DNA of 44,077 nt from Lachnospiraceae bacterium (GCA_014804645.1 JAAUZI010000030.1:1-44077); one strand, 5' to 3'. Counted from the first letter of the stretch, positions 1 to 8,414 are shown. Program-made: numbers and translations. The notes: generated by a model not told the origin, from the letters alone.

Positions 1-9
1 GTTTTCCAT
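1..9 (-). CDS. Start of a gene running off the left edge
   Basis: Only the first three codons (Met-Glu-Asn) of a possible minus-strand gene are inside the window. The call rests on context: a GGCGAGG ribosome-binding-like stretch lies just upstream of the ATG and an extended -10 (TGTTATAAT) lies about 40 bases further upstream. Nothing can be said about the product. Confidence 0.3.
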
Positions 10-77
10 GAGAGTACCTCGCCTTTCCCGTTTGTTGTTTTCGCAAAAACCATTATAACAGGAATCTTGGTACTCTC
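10..77 (-). promoter_or_regulatory. Promoter with flanking inverted repeat for the left-edge gene
   Basis: On the minus strand an extended -10 box TGTTATAAT (TATAAT at 52-57) precedes the left-edge start codon. A perfect 9-bp inverted repeat, GAGAGTACC at 10-18 and GGTACTCTC at 69-77, brackets it: one arm touches the start codon region and the other the -35 region. That layout fits a two-site operator for a regulator, but no known consensus is matched. A clear -35 box is not visible. Confidence 0.35.
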
Positions 78-358
78 TCTTTATTTCTTTAGTCAACTGA
101 CAAAAACTTTACTCTACTACCGCATCTTCTTATGTTATATCTATGGCTATACTACATTATTTATCGAAGTAAAGAAATTCTCTGAATCCATATAATACAT
201 CGTCAGGTCCTCTTCTGATATAAATCCGCTGTATATTATATCCTGACTAATGGCTGTTTTGACAATATCAAAATCTATCAAAATTGAGTTGCATTTTCTC
301 AATTTCCGTTTGCAACCATAATTTATATATTGTTTTTCAATGGGTGCACAATTCCCGG
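78..358. other. AT-rich stretch without a convincing gene
   Basis: This AT-rich stretch lies between the left-edge promoter and the promoter of the DUF4062 gene. A 72-codon minus-strand reading frame (147-365) crosses it but has no ribosome-binding site and no recognisable product. I see no RNA gene, repeat or terminator here. Confidence 0.4.
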
Positions 359-387
359 TTTCCATGTAAGCAAAAGTCTGTTATAAT
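359..387 (+). promoter_or_regulatory. Promoter of the DUF4062 gene
   Basis: An extended -10 box TGTTATAAT (TATAAT at 382-387) is preceded at 17 bp by TTTCCA, a 4/6 match to the -35 consensus. The start codon is 30 bases downstream behind an AAGGGAG ribosome-binding site. Confidence 0.5.
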
Positions 388-416
388 ATTACTATTAACG
401 GCAAGGGAGTACAACC

Positions 417-1385
417 ATGAATAAAAAATTACAAGTTTTTGTTTCATCTACTTATACTGACCTTATTGACGAACGGCAGGCCGCCGTTGAGGCGATTCTT
501 GACGCCGGACACATTCCCGCCGGAATGGAGCTGTTTAAGGCAGGCAATGAATCACAGCTGAAGACAATCTATAAATGGATTGACAATTCCGATGTATATA
601 TGCTCATCCTAGGAGGCCGGTACGGCTCTATCGAGCAGGAATCCAATATGAGCTATACCGAACTGGAGTACCGGTATGCCCTCTCTAAAAATATACCTGT
701 CTTTGCCGTCGTATTAAGCGAATCCTTTTTGAAGAACAAAATTAATGTGTTCGGTTTATCTGGGGTATTGGAACAAAAGGCTCCAGAAAAGTATCAGGCA
801 TTCAAATCCTTTGTCATGTCAAAGATTATCCGTGAAGTAAACGATTGCAAGGATATAAAAATTGCGATACACTCGACTCTCAATGAGTTTTTGAACGAAT
901 ATAATCTGACCGGCTGGGTGCGAAACACCGATGAAAATGACACCGTTCAACTGTTAAAAGACAAATGTGCTTTGGCAGAAGAAAACCATTCCCTCAACAA
1001 GGAAATACAACAGCTCCAGGAGCAGCTCCGACAAAAAGCAAAAGAGCAGTTTGGCAACTACTCTTTTGACGAATTGGTTACACTATTTAAAAATAAAACC
1101 TTTACGATGCCTCCTTTCTTTTCCCAAAACAATAAGGAGACAACAATAAACGCTCTTGACTTTTTTATTAAATATTTCGATATACTGGTCACAGGTGTGT
1201 TAGATGAGCCTCCTTACCCAGATGGCGAAGCCTTTATTTTCTACGATATTGCCCCATATTATGTCAGTTTTGATTTTCTCGAGAGAGTAAAATTGCCTGG
1301 AACCGCCCAGCGAATGCATACCACAAAACTCGGCTCCGCTTTTTACGCCATGCTTGAGGCAAAAAATATGACACATAGACAGTGA
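417..1385 (+). CDS. DUF4062 domain protein
   Basis: The N-terminal ~100 residues match the DUF4062 family: a VFVSSTYTDL motif at the start followed by DERQA, then MLILGGRYGS and SYTELEYRYA. DUF4062 is predicted to have a TIR/Toll-like alpha-beta fold and is often found as the N-terminal module of signalling or defence proteins. Residues ~170-205 form a heptad-like coiled coil (LAEENHSLNKEIQQLQEQL). The C-terminal ~110 residues are a soluble domain I do not recognise. No STAND NTPase or caspase module is fused, so this is a short stand-alone version. The start is supported by AAGGGAG six bases upstream. The gene is monocistronic: the next gene is 100 bases away. The family assignment is firm; a defence role is inference only. 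Confidence 0.85.
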   Translation: MNKKLQVFVSSTYTDLIDERQAAVEAILDAGHIPAGMELFKAGNESQLKTIYKWIDNSDVYMLILGGRYGSIEQESNMSYTELEYRYALSKNIPVFAVVLSESFLKNKINVFGLSGVLEQKAPEKYQAFKSFVMSKIIREVNDCKDIKIAIHSTLNEFLNEYNLTGWVRNTDENDTVQLLKDKCALAEENHSLNKEIQQLQEQLRQKAKEQFGNYSFDELVTLFKNKTFTMPPFFSQNNKETTINALDFFIKYFDILVTGVLDEPPYPDGEAFIFYDIAPYYVSFDFLERVKLPGTAQRMHTTKLGSAFYAMLEAKNMTHRQ

Positions 1386-1488
1386 TGTGCGCTTGCTCAA
1401 AACCGACAGCTGTAGTAGTCACCGCATCCAATTAACGTTACTCTATTCACCCGCATAAGATATAAAAACCCCTATTCCAGAGGTACTT

Positions 1489-2298
1489 ATGTATTATGTC
1501 ACATCGACGGACGGGACAAAAATAGCTGTCTACGACTATAATCCGCAGAGCAAGCAAACTGTTTGCCTCCTTCACGGATGGCCGCTGTCTCATCAGATCT
1601 TTGAGTATCAGATAAACCGACTCACAGATTGCGGATATCGTGTAGTTGCGTTAGATCTGAGAGGTTTTGGCCGGTCCGATACACCTGTATGTGGATATAC
1701 CTACGACCAGATGTGCGCCGATCTGTTTCAGGTAGTCCGCCAGCTCTGTCTTAAAAACTTTATTTTAGTCGGTTTTTCAATGGGAGGCGCAATTGCCTTA
1801 AGATATATGAATTGTTACAGTGGATTTGGTGTCTGCAAACTGATTCTGCTTTCGGCCGCCGCTCCCTGTTTTGCAAAGAGCCCCAACTGCCCATATGGAA
1901 AGCCAATGCAGGAAGTAAATGGCCTGATAGACCTTGCCGGAACCGACAGACCTCAGCTGTGCCTGAACTTCAGCAGACAGCTTTTCGCGTGTCCACATTC
2001 GGATGCCGCGGTGGACTGGTTCAGAGACATCGCTCTGTCCGCATCGGGAATCGGAACAATAAAGTGCGCTATTGCCCTGCGTGACGAAGACGTACAAATG
2101 GACTTCTGCTGCGTCCATGTCCCCACATATATCATTCACGGTGCTAAAGATGAGATTGTTTCCAATGAGCTGGTCAAAATACAACATGAGAATATCTGCG
2201 GCTCCAAGCTTATCACCTTAGCAGACAGCGGCCACGGAATCGTCTATGACCAGCTGGAAAAATTCAATTCCATATTTATGGACTGTATTTCCGGTTAA
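1489..2298 (+). CDS. Alpha/beta-fold hydrolase
   Basis: This is a 269-residue single-domain alpha/beta hydrolase of the chloroperoxidase/esterase type. Visible hallmarks are the oxyanion HGWPLS motif near residue 29, the nucleophile elbow GFSMGG around residue 95, a late acidic residue in the GAKDEIV segment and the catalytic histidine in DSGHGI near the C terminus. Length is normal for the family. There is no signal peptide, so it should be cytoplasmic. The start ATG has an AGAGG site upstream. Substrate cannot be predicted. It lies alone on the plus strand and runs convergently into the alpha-galactosidase gene. Confidence 0.85.
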   Translation: MYYVTSTDGTKIAVYDYNPQSKQTVCLLHGWPLSHQIFEYQINRLTDCGYRVVALDLRGFGRSDTPVCGYTYDQMCADLFQVVRQLCLKNFILVGFSMGGAIALRYMNCYSGFGVCKLILLSAAAPCFAKSPNCPYGKPMQEVNGLIDLAGTDRPQLCLNFSRQLFACPHSDAAVDWFRDIALSASGIGTIKCAIALRDEDVQMDFCCVHVPTYIIHGAKDEIVSNELVKIQHENICGSKLITLADSGHGIVYDQLEKFNSIFMDCISG

Positions 2299-2324
2299 AA
2301 ATTCTCCGCAGCGAGCATAAAAAG

Positions 2325-2346
2325 GCAGGAGGCCAAGGCCCCCTGC
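2325..2346 (-). terminator. Terminator of the galactoside operon
   Basis: A 10-bp stem (GCAGGAGGCC/GGCCCCCTGC with one mismatch) lies between two convergent genes. Read on the minus strand it is followed by CTTTTTA, so it best fits a rho-independent terminator for the alpha-galactosidase gene; it may also stop the hydrolase transcript. Confidence 0.65.
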
Positions 2347-2347
2347 T

Positions 2348-4747
2348 TTACTCTTCCCGTTCCATAAAATACATCCTGCACCCGAAATCCGGGAAGTACC
2401 GCACATTCTCATCATATCCCGTGGCGGCAAAGGCGCTCTTTAACTTCACGCCGCCGTACATCAGCACATCGCCGCTGGCGGTCAGGTCCTCCGTCTCCCC
2501 GTCCATCTTCACAAATTTGGCCACCAGATTGTGAACCATGGAATCCTGCCGGATATGGATGGGGGCCACCGTGTTGACCAGATCTCCGAAATCCTTCACA
2601 TTGTATTGCAGCTTTCTGCCGTAAAAGTGATACATGACGTCCGGCTCCAGCCCTCTGGCATGATAGACTTCTGTGGTGGTGTTGGGCACTGCCAGCTGCT
2701 GCATCAACAGGCCCACCGCCCGCTTTCTGTCCGCGGACACACAGGTCCATTCCAGCACATTGGCGTCACTGGCCCGCAGAGCGCTGAATCCCTCCCGGCC
2801 GCCGTTGCCCATGCCTCGCCCACGGTAAAAACTGCCCTGCTGCAGCACGCCCCTCCACTGCTTGTACAGAGCGATCTGCTGCCTGATAGCCTCCAGCTGC
2901 TCCCCGGTCATATCGCAGAGATTGCACTCATAGCCGCACAGGCCGAATGCCGCCACCCCAAAGCGGGTCTCCAACGGCGTCCTCCGCAGGGTCTGGTGGT
3001 TGGGACAGCCGGATACATGAGCGCCCAGCACGGACAGCGGATAGCCATAGCTGTAATTATGCTGCATCTGCGCCCGGCACAGGGCGTCCGTGTTATCGCT
3101 GGCCCATATCTGGGGAAAATAGCACAGGATGCCGGGATCAAAGCGATTGCCTCCCGCACTGCAGCCCTCAAAGAGAATATGAGGAAACCGCGCCGTCAGC
3201 TCCTTCATACAGTGGTACAGCCCCAGCACATATCGGTGCGCCACCTCCCCCTGACGCTCGGTTGGCAGAGAGGGCGCGTAATAGTCGGTAAATGTGCGGT
3301 TCATGTCCCATTTCACATAGGAGATCTCCCCGCTGGCAAATACCTTGCTCATGCTGTCAATCACATAATCCTGCACCTGAGGGTTAGCCAGATCCAGCAA
3401 CCGCTGGTGCCGTCCCTCGCTGTGGGCGTGTCCGGGAATCTCCATTGTCCAGTCCGGGTGCTCCTGGTAGAGCTTGCTTTTTACATTGACCATCTCCGGC
3501 TCCACCCAGATGCCGAAATCCATGCCCAGCTCCCGGATTTTTCCCGCCAGACCCGCCACGCCGCCGGGCAGTTTTTTCCTGTTCTCCTGCCAGTCTCCCA
3601 GAGAGGAGGTGTCGTCTTCTCTCTCTCCAAACCAGCCATCGTCCATGACAAAAAGCTCCACTCCCACATTTTTTCCGGCTTTCGCCAGCTTTAGCAGCTT
3701 GGCCTCATTGATGTCAAAATAAGCCGCCTCCCAGCTGTTCAACAGCACCGGGCGCTCCTTTTTCTTCCACTGCCCCCTCACGATATGCTCCCGGATAAAT
3801 CTGTGGAGCTGTCCGCTCATGCCGTTGAATCCCTGACCGGACCAGGTAAAGAACGCCTCCGGCGCCTCCAAGTCCTCCCCCGGCTCCAGGTTCCAGCTAA
3901 AGGACCGGGGATTGATTCCCGTCACCAACCGGGTCTTGCCGTAGGGACTTACCTCCGCCGCCTCATAGTGATTGCCGCTGTAGATCAGGTGAAATCCCAT
4001 GCACTCCCCTGCATCCTCCGTGGTCTCACGCCGGGACAGCATCACAAAGGAGTTTGCCCTGCTGGAGGTGGTGCCGGTGTAGGAGGTGTTCCCATATATG
4101 CCGCTCTCCAGCGGAATATCCGTCCGATGCATCTCCCTGGCCCAGGCCCCGGTAAAGGTACTCATCACATACCCGGTGTCCGCCAGATCCAGCTGCAGAC
4201 TCATCAGGCGGCACACCTGTACCATCTCCTCACTGTCATTGATCAGACGGCAGCTCCGGGCAATCACATCGCAGTCGGGATACACATAGTAGTGCAGCTC
4301 CAGTTTCAGCCCATAGCCCGCATCCTCCAGCGTCACACAGAGATGCTCTGCCACCCCATCCTCGCTGTAAGAGCCGGGCAGAGTTCTGTACTCCGGCTTT
4401 TCCCCGGTGATTACCGCGTCCCGGAACAGAAAATCGGAGGTGTAGCTGCCGTCCCCGTGGATTACCTCTATAAAAGGCTCCCGGATGTCCCCCTTGCCAT
4501 AGGAGGACATCTCCAGGCAGATATTCTCCAGCGTCAGATTCTCATGGGCGCTGTCATAGCTGTTGGTATTGCCCTGGATAAAAGCTCTCTTTTCCGTCAG
4601 AGCCTCCAGGCCCTGGCCCTGCTCCCCAATGCGGACACGCCGCCCGTAGTACAAATGCTCCGCATGTCCGGTATCCAAAATATGAAAAATATAGGAGGTA
4701 TGCTCCGTCTCCAGTATAAAAGCCCTGTCTATTTGTCTGATGCTCAT
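2348..4747 (-). CDS. Alpha-galactosidase, GH36
   Basis: It hydrolyses terminal alpha-1,6-galactosyl residues from raffinose-family oligosaccharides, melibiose or galactomannan. Family GH36 architecture is visible: an N-terminal beta-sandwich (residues ~1-320), a TIM barrel containing FVMDDGWFG (~367-375), the nucleophile Asp481 in KWDMNR and the acid/base Asp551 in SDNTDA, and a C-terminal beta domain. The 799-residue length is a little above the ~730 of characterised bacterial enzymes. No signal peptide is present, so the enzyme is intracellular and acts on imported sugar. The start codon overlaps the stop of the upstream symporter gene by four bases (ATGA), showing translational coupling. 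Activity class is well supported; the exact substrate is not. Confidence 0.95.
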   Translation of the reverse strand: MSIRQIDRAFILETEHTSYIFHILDTGHAEHLYYGRRVRIGEQGQGLEALTEKRAFIQGNTNSYDSAHENLTLENICLEMSSYGKGDIREPFIEVIHGDGSYTSDFLFRDAVITGEKPEYRTLPGSYSEDGVAEHLCVTLEDAGYGLKLELHYYVYPDCDVIARSCRLINDSEEMVQVCRLMSLQLDLADTGYVMSTFTGAWAREMHRTDIPLESGIYGNTSYTGTTSSRANSFVMLSRRETTEDAGECMGFHLIYSGNHYEAAEVSPYGKTRLVTGINPRSFSWNLEPGEDLEAPEAFFTWSGQGFNGMSGQLHRFIREHIVRGQWKKKERPVLLNSWEAAYFDINEAKLLKLAKAGKNVGVELFVMDDGWFGEREDDTSSLGDWQENRKKLPGGVAGLAGKIRELGMDFGIWVEPEMVNVKSKLYQEHPDWTMEIPGHAHSEGRHQRLLDLANPQVQDYVIDSMSKVFASGEISYVKWDMNRTFTDYYAPSLPTERQGEVAHRYVLGLYHCMKELTARFPHILFEGCSAGGNRFDPGILCYFPQIWASDNTDALCRAQMQHNYSYGYPLSVLGAHVSGCPNHQTLRRTPLETRFGVAAFGLCGYECNLCDMTGEQLEAIRQQIALYKQWRGVLQQGSFYRGRGMGNGGREGFSALRASDANVLEWTCVSADRKRAVGLLMQQLAVPNTTTEVYHARGLEPDVMYHFYGRKLQYNVKDFGDLVNTVAPIHIRQDSMVHNLVAKFVKMDGETEDLTASGDVLMYGGVKLKSAFAATGYDENVRYFPDFGCRMYFMEREE

Positions 4748-6117
4748 GACTGCCCTCTTCTCTCCCGCACCTTGGCGGCAATCTCCTCCACCTTCTTCTC
4801 CGACAAGATATATTTCTTGTGGAAATAGAACACTGCAATCAGCAGACCTACAATGGGAATCAGCGTCATGGTCATGCGCAGTCCCACCACATTACCGCCT
4901 ATAGCAGGTAATTCGCTTTCTGTATCCTGACTTAAATGACACAGACTCAGAGCTATGGAGGCCACCAGCGCCGCAATGCCTGACGCCAGCTTTACCACAA
5001 AGGTCTGCATGGAAAAGATCACGCTCTCGTCCCGACGATTGTTTTTCAGCTCCCCGTAATCCACTGTGTTGGCCAGGAATACTGTGGTCAGCACACTCAG
5101 GATACCGTTGGCGGCAAAGATGAAGAACGCCGGAATAAACAGCAGATACACGCTCTGCAGATTGATAAACATCAGGCACAACAGCACCGCATACCCTGCG
5201 ATCGCCATGCAGAAACTCACATAGAACACCTTAATGGTACTCATGAACCTGCGCAGCAGCGGGAATAACAACATCATGGCCAAAATCTGAATAGCCCCGC
5301 CAAAGGTATTGAAAAGCGTATAGTTTCCTTTCCAGTCCAGCCCTCCAAAATCATACTTAAAATAGTAAATCACCAAGTTGGAGGTAATGTAGATGGAGCT
5401 GTTAATCAGCACAATGGCAACCACTACAGCCATGGCCTGGTCGTTCTGCAGCAGTGCCTTGAACATCTGTCCCACGGAGGGAGCCTCCACATCCACAGTA
5501 GATTTTTCCTTGATGGCCAGACAGGTAATCAGGATAAACACAAAGAACAACACGGCAACAATCAGTGCAAAGTATCGGAAACCAAGTCTTTCATTGCCCT
5601 GACCCAGCCATGCCACACAGAGCACCGTGATGACGGTAATGATGGCCGATCCCACTCCTGCGCAGGAACGGGCCAGGGTGGACAGATTTTCCCGCTCTTT
5701 GCCACCCTGAGTAAAGGCGGGGATCATAGACCAGTAGGGAATATCCATCATGGTGTAGGTCACGCCCCACAGAATATAGATCACTGCCGCATAGGCTATC
5801 AGACCACTGCCGTTTAAAGAAGGCGGCGCCGCAAACAACAGATACAACACAACGGCGTTTAACAATGTGCCGATCAGCAGCCATGGCCGAAATTTACCAA
5901 ACCGTGTGCGGGTCTTGGCCACCAGCACGCCCATGATGGGATCGTTGAAAGCGTCAAAAACACGGGCCGCCATCAGAATTACGCCCATGGCGATGGCGCT
6001 CACCCCCAGAATATCCTGATAATAGTAGAGTACATAGGCAGCCGAGAACATGTAGACCATGTCCTTGCCCACTGCGCCCAGTCCGTAAGATACTTTTTCT
6101 TTCCATGTCAGTTTCAT
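4744..6117 (-). CDS. GPH-family sugar:cation symporter (MelB-like)
   Basis: This is a 457-residue polytopic membrane protein of the glycoside-pentoside-hexuronide:cation symporter family within MFS. The N terminus SYGLGAVGKDMVY is the typical family opening, followed by the RVFDAFNDPIMG segment with the acidic cation/sugar-site residues, RFGKFRPWLLIG in the first cytoplasmic loop and about 12 hydrophobic helices. The start is set by GGAGG seven bases before the ATG. It is co-transcribed with the intracellular alpha-galactosidase gene just downstream, which makes an alpha-galactoside such as melibiose or raffinose the likely cargo (inference from context). A 13-bp inverted repeat upstream suggests dedicated regulation. 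Confidence 0.92.
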   Translation of the reverse strand: MKLTWKEKVSYGLGAVGKDMVYMFSAAYVLYYYQDILGVSAIAMGVILMAARVFDAFNDPIMGVLVAKTRTRFGKFRPWLLIGTLLNAVVLYLLFAAPPSLNGSGLIAYAAVIYILWGVTYTMMDIPYWSMIPAFTQGGKERENLSTLARSCAGVGSAIITVITVLCVAWLGQGNERLGFRYFALIVAVLFFVFILITCLAIKEKSTVDVEAPSVGQMFKALLQNDQAMAVVVAIVLINSSIYITSNLVIYYFKYDFGGLDWKGNYTLFNTFGGAIQILAMMLLFPLLRRFMSTIKVFYVSFCMAIAGYAVLLCLMFINLQSVYLLFIPAFFIFAANGILSVLTTVFLANTVDYGELKNNRRDESVIFSMQTFVVKLASGIAALVASIALSLCHLSQDTESELPAIGGNVVGLRMTMTLIPIVGLLIAVFYFHKKYILSEKKVEEIAAKVRERRGQS

Positions 6118-6156
6118 AATTAACCTCCGATTTAGAGTACCGCATCCGCCCTACCA

Positions 6157-6210
6157 GTATACAATGCCGGAGATCAATATCTGATCGCTTTGGCGTCCAG
6201 ATATTGATCT
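6157..6210 (-). promoter_or_regulatory. Palindromic operator upstream of the symporter gene
   Basis: A perfect 13-bp inverted repeat (AGATCAATATCTG at 6171-6183, CAGATATTGATCT at 6198-6210, 14-base spacer) lies 54 bases upstream of the symporter start. A TATACT -10-like box (minus strand, 6157-6162) lies directly downstream of it, so the palindrome covers the presumed -35 region. It has no U-tract, so it is more likely an operator than a terminator. No dedicated regulator gene is adjacent to the operon except tetR, whose own operator sequence is different. Confidence 0.5.
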
Positions 6211-6252
6211 GTACACTGTTCGGGCAGATGCTGTTTTTAGGGTCCCACAGTT

Positions 6253-7716
6253 TTAGAGTTCTTTAAGGCCCATGGCCAGTTCCACTACTTTATATGCGCC
6301 GTCATAGATTCCGGCCTGCTTGTTGCGCACGATCGCATCGCACATGCTGTTTAAGTAATCCGCATCCTCCAGGAAAAGTTTCAACATCTGCAGCGTGTGG
6401 GGAATATCCCTGCACTCCAGTGTGCCCTCCCCCAGCTCCGCCGAATGTATAGCGCCCCACTGCTCATGGCCGCCCACCCGCTTGATAAACAGCTTGGGCA
6501 CCGGGTAAAAAGCCAGTTCGCTGGGCTTGGTGACCAGCACATCACAGCTGCGCATCAGCAGATTGGTGCAGTACACCGCCTGGAAAATATTGGCATGCCA
6601 GAACCCGTGAATACCCTCCACCTTTCCTGTCAGCACAGTCTCAGCGAACTCCTGGGTCTGAGGCCAGTTGTCAAAATGCTCGGTGGACAATTCCTTCATC
6701 TCCGGAATCTGCTCTAACAGCTGTTCCCACACATTGCGGTAGTCCCCCACGTTCACATACAGAGCGGCGCGCACTTTTCGTATGGCGGGCAGCAGATAGC
6801 GTATGATCTGCGCAAAGGTCTCCCTCTGGGCACCGGCGCCGCCGATGGTCAGCAGAAAACGCATAGGCTCTCCCGCTGCTTTTCTGGCCCTTCTCCGCTC
6901 ACAGTCTACCTCAATATTGCTCACCAGCTCATGGTCGATATAGTGCCCCGTGTACACCAGGTCCTTTTCTCCCATGGGTTTCAGCACTTCCTTGCCCCGC
7001 ATGCCGTTCAAAATCCGATACCCCTGATAGGCATAGTGGGTCTGTACCGTGTGCAGACTTCCCTCCGAGAGATGCAGCGCCATGGGCCAGTTGTCCGGAA
7101 TGGCGTTGACCACATGCCGCATTCCCGCATGAATAGCCGCCTGGGCGGGCCACACATGGGTGGCTACCACGGGAATCTCCTTGGGCACATGCCGATATAC
7201 CGGCGCCATCAGCTCCGCATTTTTCTGGTCCGACGCATTGTAGGAGAGCTTGCGGAAACCCTCGTAGTTCATCGGCTCCCATACCAGACGATTGAACAGC
7301 CTGCTCTTCTGGGAAATTCTGGACCCCAGAGAATACAGATCGTTCTGAGCGCTGATCACCTTGGTACAGGTGGTCTGGGGAAAAGAGTTTAAATCCATCC
7401 AATAGGGGACATAGCCCATGGATTTTGCCGCCGACGCAATGGCCATGGAGATACGGTAATGTCCAAAGCCCATGCGGATATTGCCCACAATGATGCCCTT
7501 TTCGGTGTCGAATGTCTCCCCGCCGGACTGCTCTCCCAGCTCCACATTCCGGACTCCCAGACTGGGGCCGATATGGGGATTCTCCTTTATAATTATTTGA
7601 TAGTCCACCCGGCTGTCGTCCCCGAATTTTTTCTGATACTTTTTCTTGGATTTCACCGCCTTTCGATAGACCGAGGCCTTCATCTCATTGCCGAAAATCA
7701 CTCTTGATTTCTCCAT
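6253..7716 (-). CDS. GT-B-fold glycosyltransferase-like protein
   Basis: I place this 487-residue protein in the GT-B fold (MurG / diacylglycerol glycosyltransferase-like) with moderate confidence. A glycine-rich N-terminal loop GNIRMGFGHYR (residues 78-88) resembles the acceptor-side GxGH loop of that group. TIGGAGAQRE (~290-299) resembles the start of the nucleotide-sugar domain, and TKPSE (396-400) followed by a GGHEQWGA segment sits where these enzymes bind the donor. There is no signal peptide or membrane helix; the basic N terminus could favour membrane-surface association. The start has AAGGGG upstream. It follows tetR with a 25-base gap and is probably co-transcribed with it. Donor and acceptor are unknown. 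A non-catalytic role cannot be excluded. Confidence 0.55.
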   Translation of the reverse strand: MEKSRVIFGNEMKASVYRKAVKSKKKYQKKFGDDSRVDYQIIIKENPHIGPSLGVRNVELGEQSGGETFDTEKGIIVGNIRMGFGHYRISMAIASAAKSMGYVPYWMDLNSFPQTTCTKVISAQNDLYSLGSRISQKSRLFNRLVWEPMNYEGFRKLSYNASDQKNAELMAPVYRHVPKEIPVVATHVWPAQAAIHAGMRHVVNAIPDNWPMALHLSEGSLHTVQTHYAYQGYRILNGMRGKEVLKPMGEKDLVYTGHYIDHELVSNIEVDCERRRARKAAGEPMRFLLTIGGAGAQRETFAQIIRYLLPAIRKVRAALYVNVGDYRNVWEQLLEQIPEMKELSTEHFDNWPQTQEFAETVLTGKVEGIHGFWHANIFQAVYCTNLLMRSCDVLVTKPSELAFYPVPKLFIKRVGGHEQWGAIHSAELGEGTLECRDIPHTLQMLKLFLEDADYLNSMCDAIVRNKQAGIYDGAYKVVELAMGLKEL

Positions 7717-7741
7717 ATTTTTACCCCTTTCTATTTATACT

Positions 7742-8317
7742 TTAGCGTTTGCACTCACTTCGCTTTGCAATCCCATACACCAGAATATCTACCACCTGCT
7801 CCAGCGCATCCACATAATTCATCTGGTGCTGAATCAGAATATCCCGCTGAAAAAACTGCTCCAGGGACGCCTCCAACATCATTTTCACCAGAGGAATGGA
7901 CACCGGACGGATCACCCCCTCTTCTATGCCCCGGTCAATCAGGGCAATAGTGGATTCCCAGCCGTTTTCCAGTCTCTCCTCCACTCGGGCATAAATGTGG
8001 GGAAATTTATCCCGCAAAGCGTAGAGCTGCCGCAGATCGATCTCTCTGTAGCCCTCCGGCATCACCCCCAATATCCTGCGGATTTTCTCCAGTGTATCCA
8101 GACTCTCATCCTCCAACACCCGCCGCTCGCTGTCCTTGATCTTGTCAAAAATATAGTCCACCATGGTCAAGAACAAGCTTTCCTTATCGTCAAATACTGT
8201 GTATATGGTTTTCTTGCTCATGGACAGTACCTTCGCCACATCGTCCATGGTGAATTTTAATCCCTTTTGGTTAAAAACCTCTATTGTTCCTTCCAATATT
8301 GTTTCCCTTAGCTCCAT
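7742..8317 (-). CDS. TetR-family transcriptional regulator
   Basis: This 191-residue protein has a TetR-type N-terminal helix-turn-helix (residues ~1-50: TILEGTIEVFNQKGLKFTM then DDVAKVLSMSKKTIYTVFDD) and a helical ligand-binding C-terminal domain. I chose the ATG with AAGGGG just upstream; a longer form starting ten codons earlier lacks a ribosome site and would run through the 5' hairpin. It likely represses its own promoter, which is flanked by two copies of a GAAACT/AGTTTC inverted repeat, and with it the downstream glycosyltransferase gene. The effector is unknown. Confidence 0.9.
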   Translation of the reverse strand: MELRETILEGTIEVFNQKGLKFTMDDVAKVLSMSKKTIYTVFDDKESLFLTMVDYIFDKIKDSERRVLEDESLDTLEKIRRILGVMPEGYREIDLRQLYALRDKFPHIYARVEERLENGWESTIALIDRGIEEGVIRPVSIPLVKMMLEASLEQFFQRDILIQHQMNYVDALEQVVDILVYGIAKRSECKR

Positions 8318-8320
8318 TTT

Positions 8321-8414
8321 TACCCCTTCTTGCATATCGCAGGTCATACCTGCGATACTGCTCTAATCGGTATTTGGATGTGAAACATCCAAACTTACCC
8401 CTTCTTGCATATCG
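8321..8414 (-). repeat. Tandem 5'-UTR hairpin repeat before tetR
   Basis: A 19-base block (CGATATGCAAGAAGGGGTA on the minus strand) occurs twice, at 8321-8339 and 8396-8414. The first copy supplies the tetR ribosome-binding site. Between the copies are two hairpins: an 11-bp stem with 3-base loop (8334-8358, core TATCGCAGGT/ACCTGCGATA) and TTTGGATGT/ACATCCAAA (8373-8393). The distal copy also starts a 15-codon leader reading frame (Met-Gln-Glu-Gly-Val...). A related hairpin lies before the ABC fusion gene at 41725-41756, so this is probably a dispersed element of the genome. Confidence 0.6.

Noticed and set aside
147..365. 72-codon minus-strand reading frame
   Set aside because: It has no ribosome-binding site, no recognisable domain, and lies in AT-rich intergenic sequence overlapping the promoter of the DUF4062 gene.
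2531..3694. Long plus-strand frame opposite the alpha-galactosidase
   Set aside because: It is the antisense shadow of a GC-rich coding region, rich in His/Pro/Gln, without family motifs or ribosome site.
8321..8414. CRISPR-like array
   Set aside because: There are only two copies of the 19-base block with one 56-base interval, and no cas genes are near.
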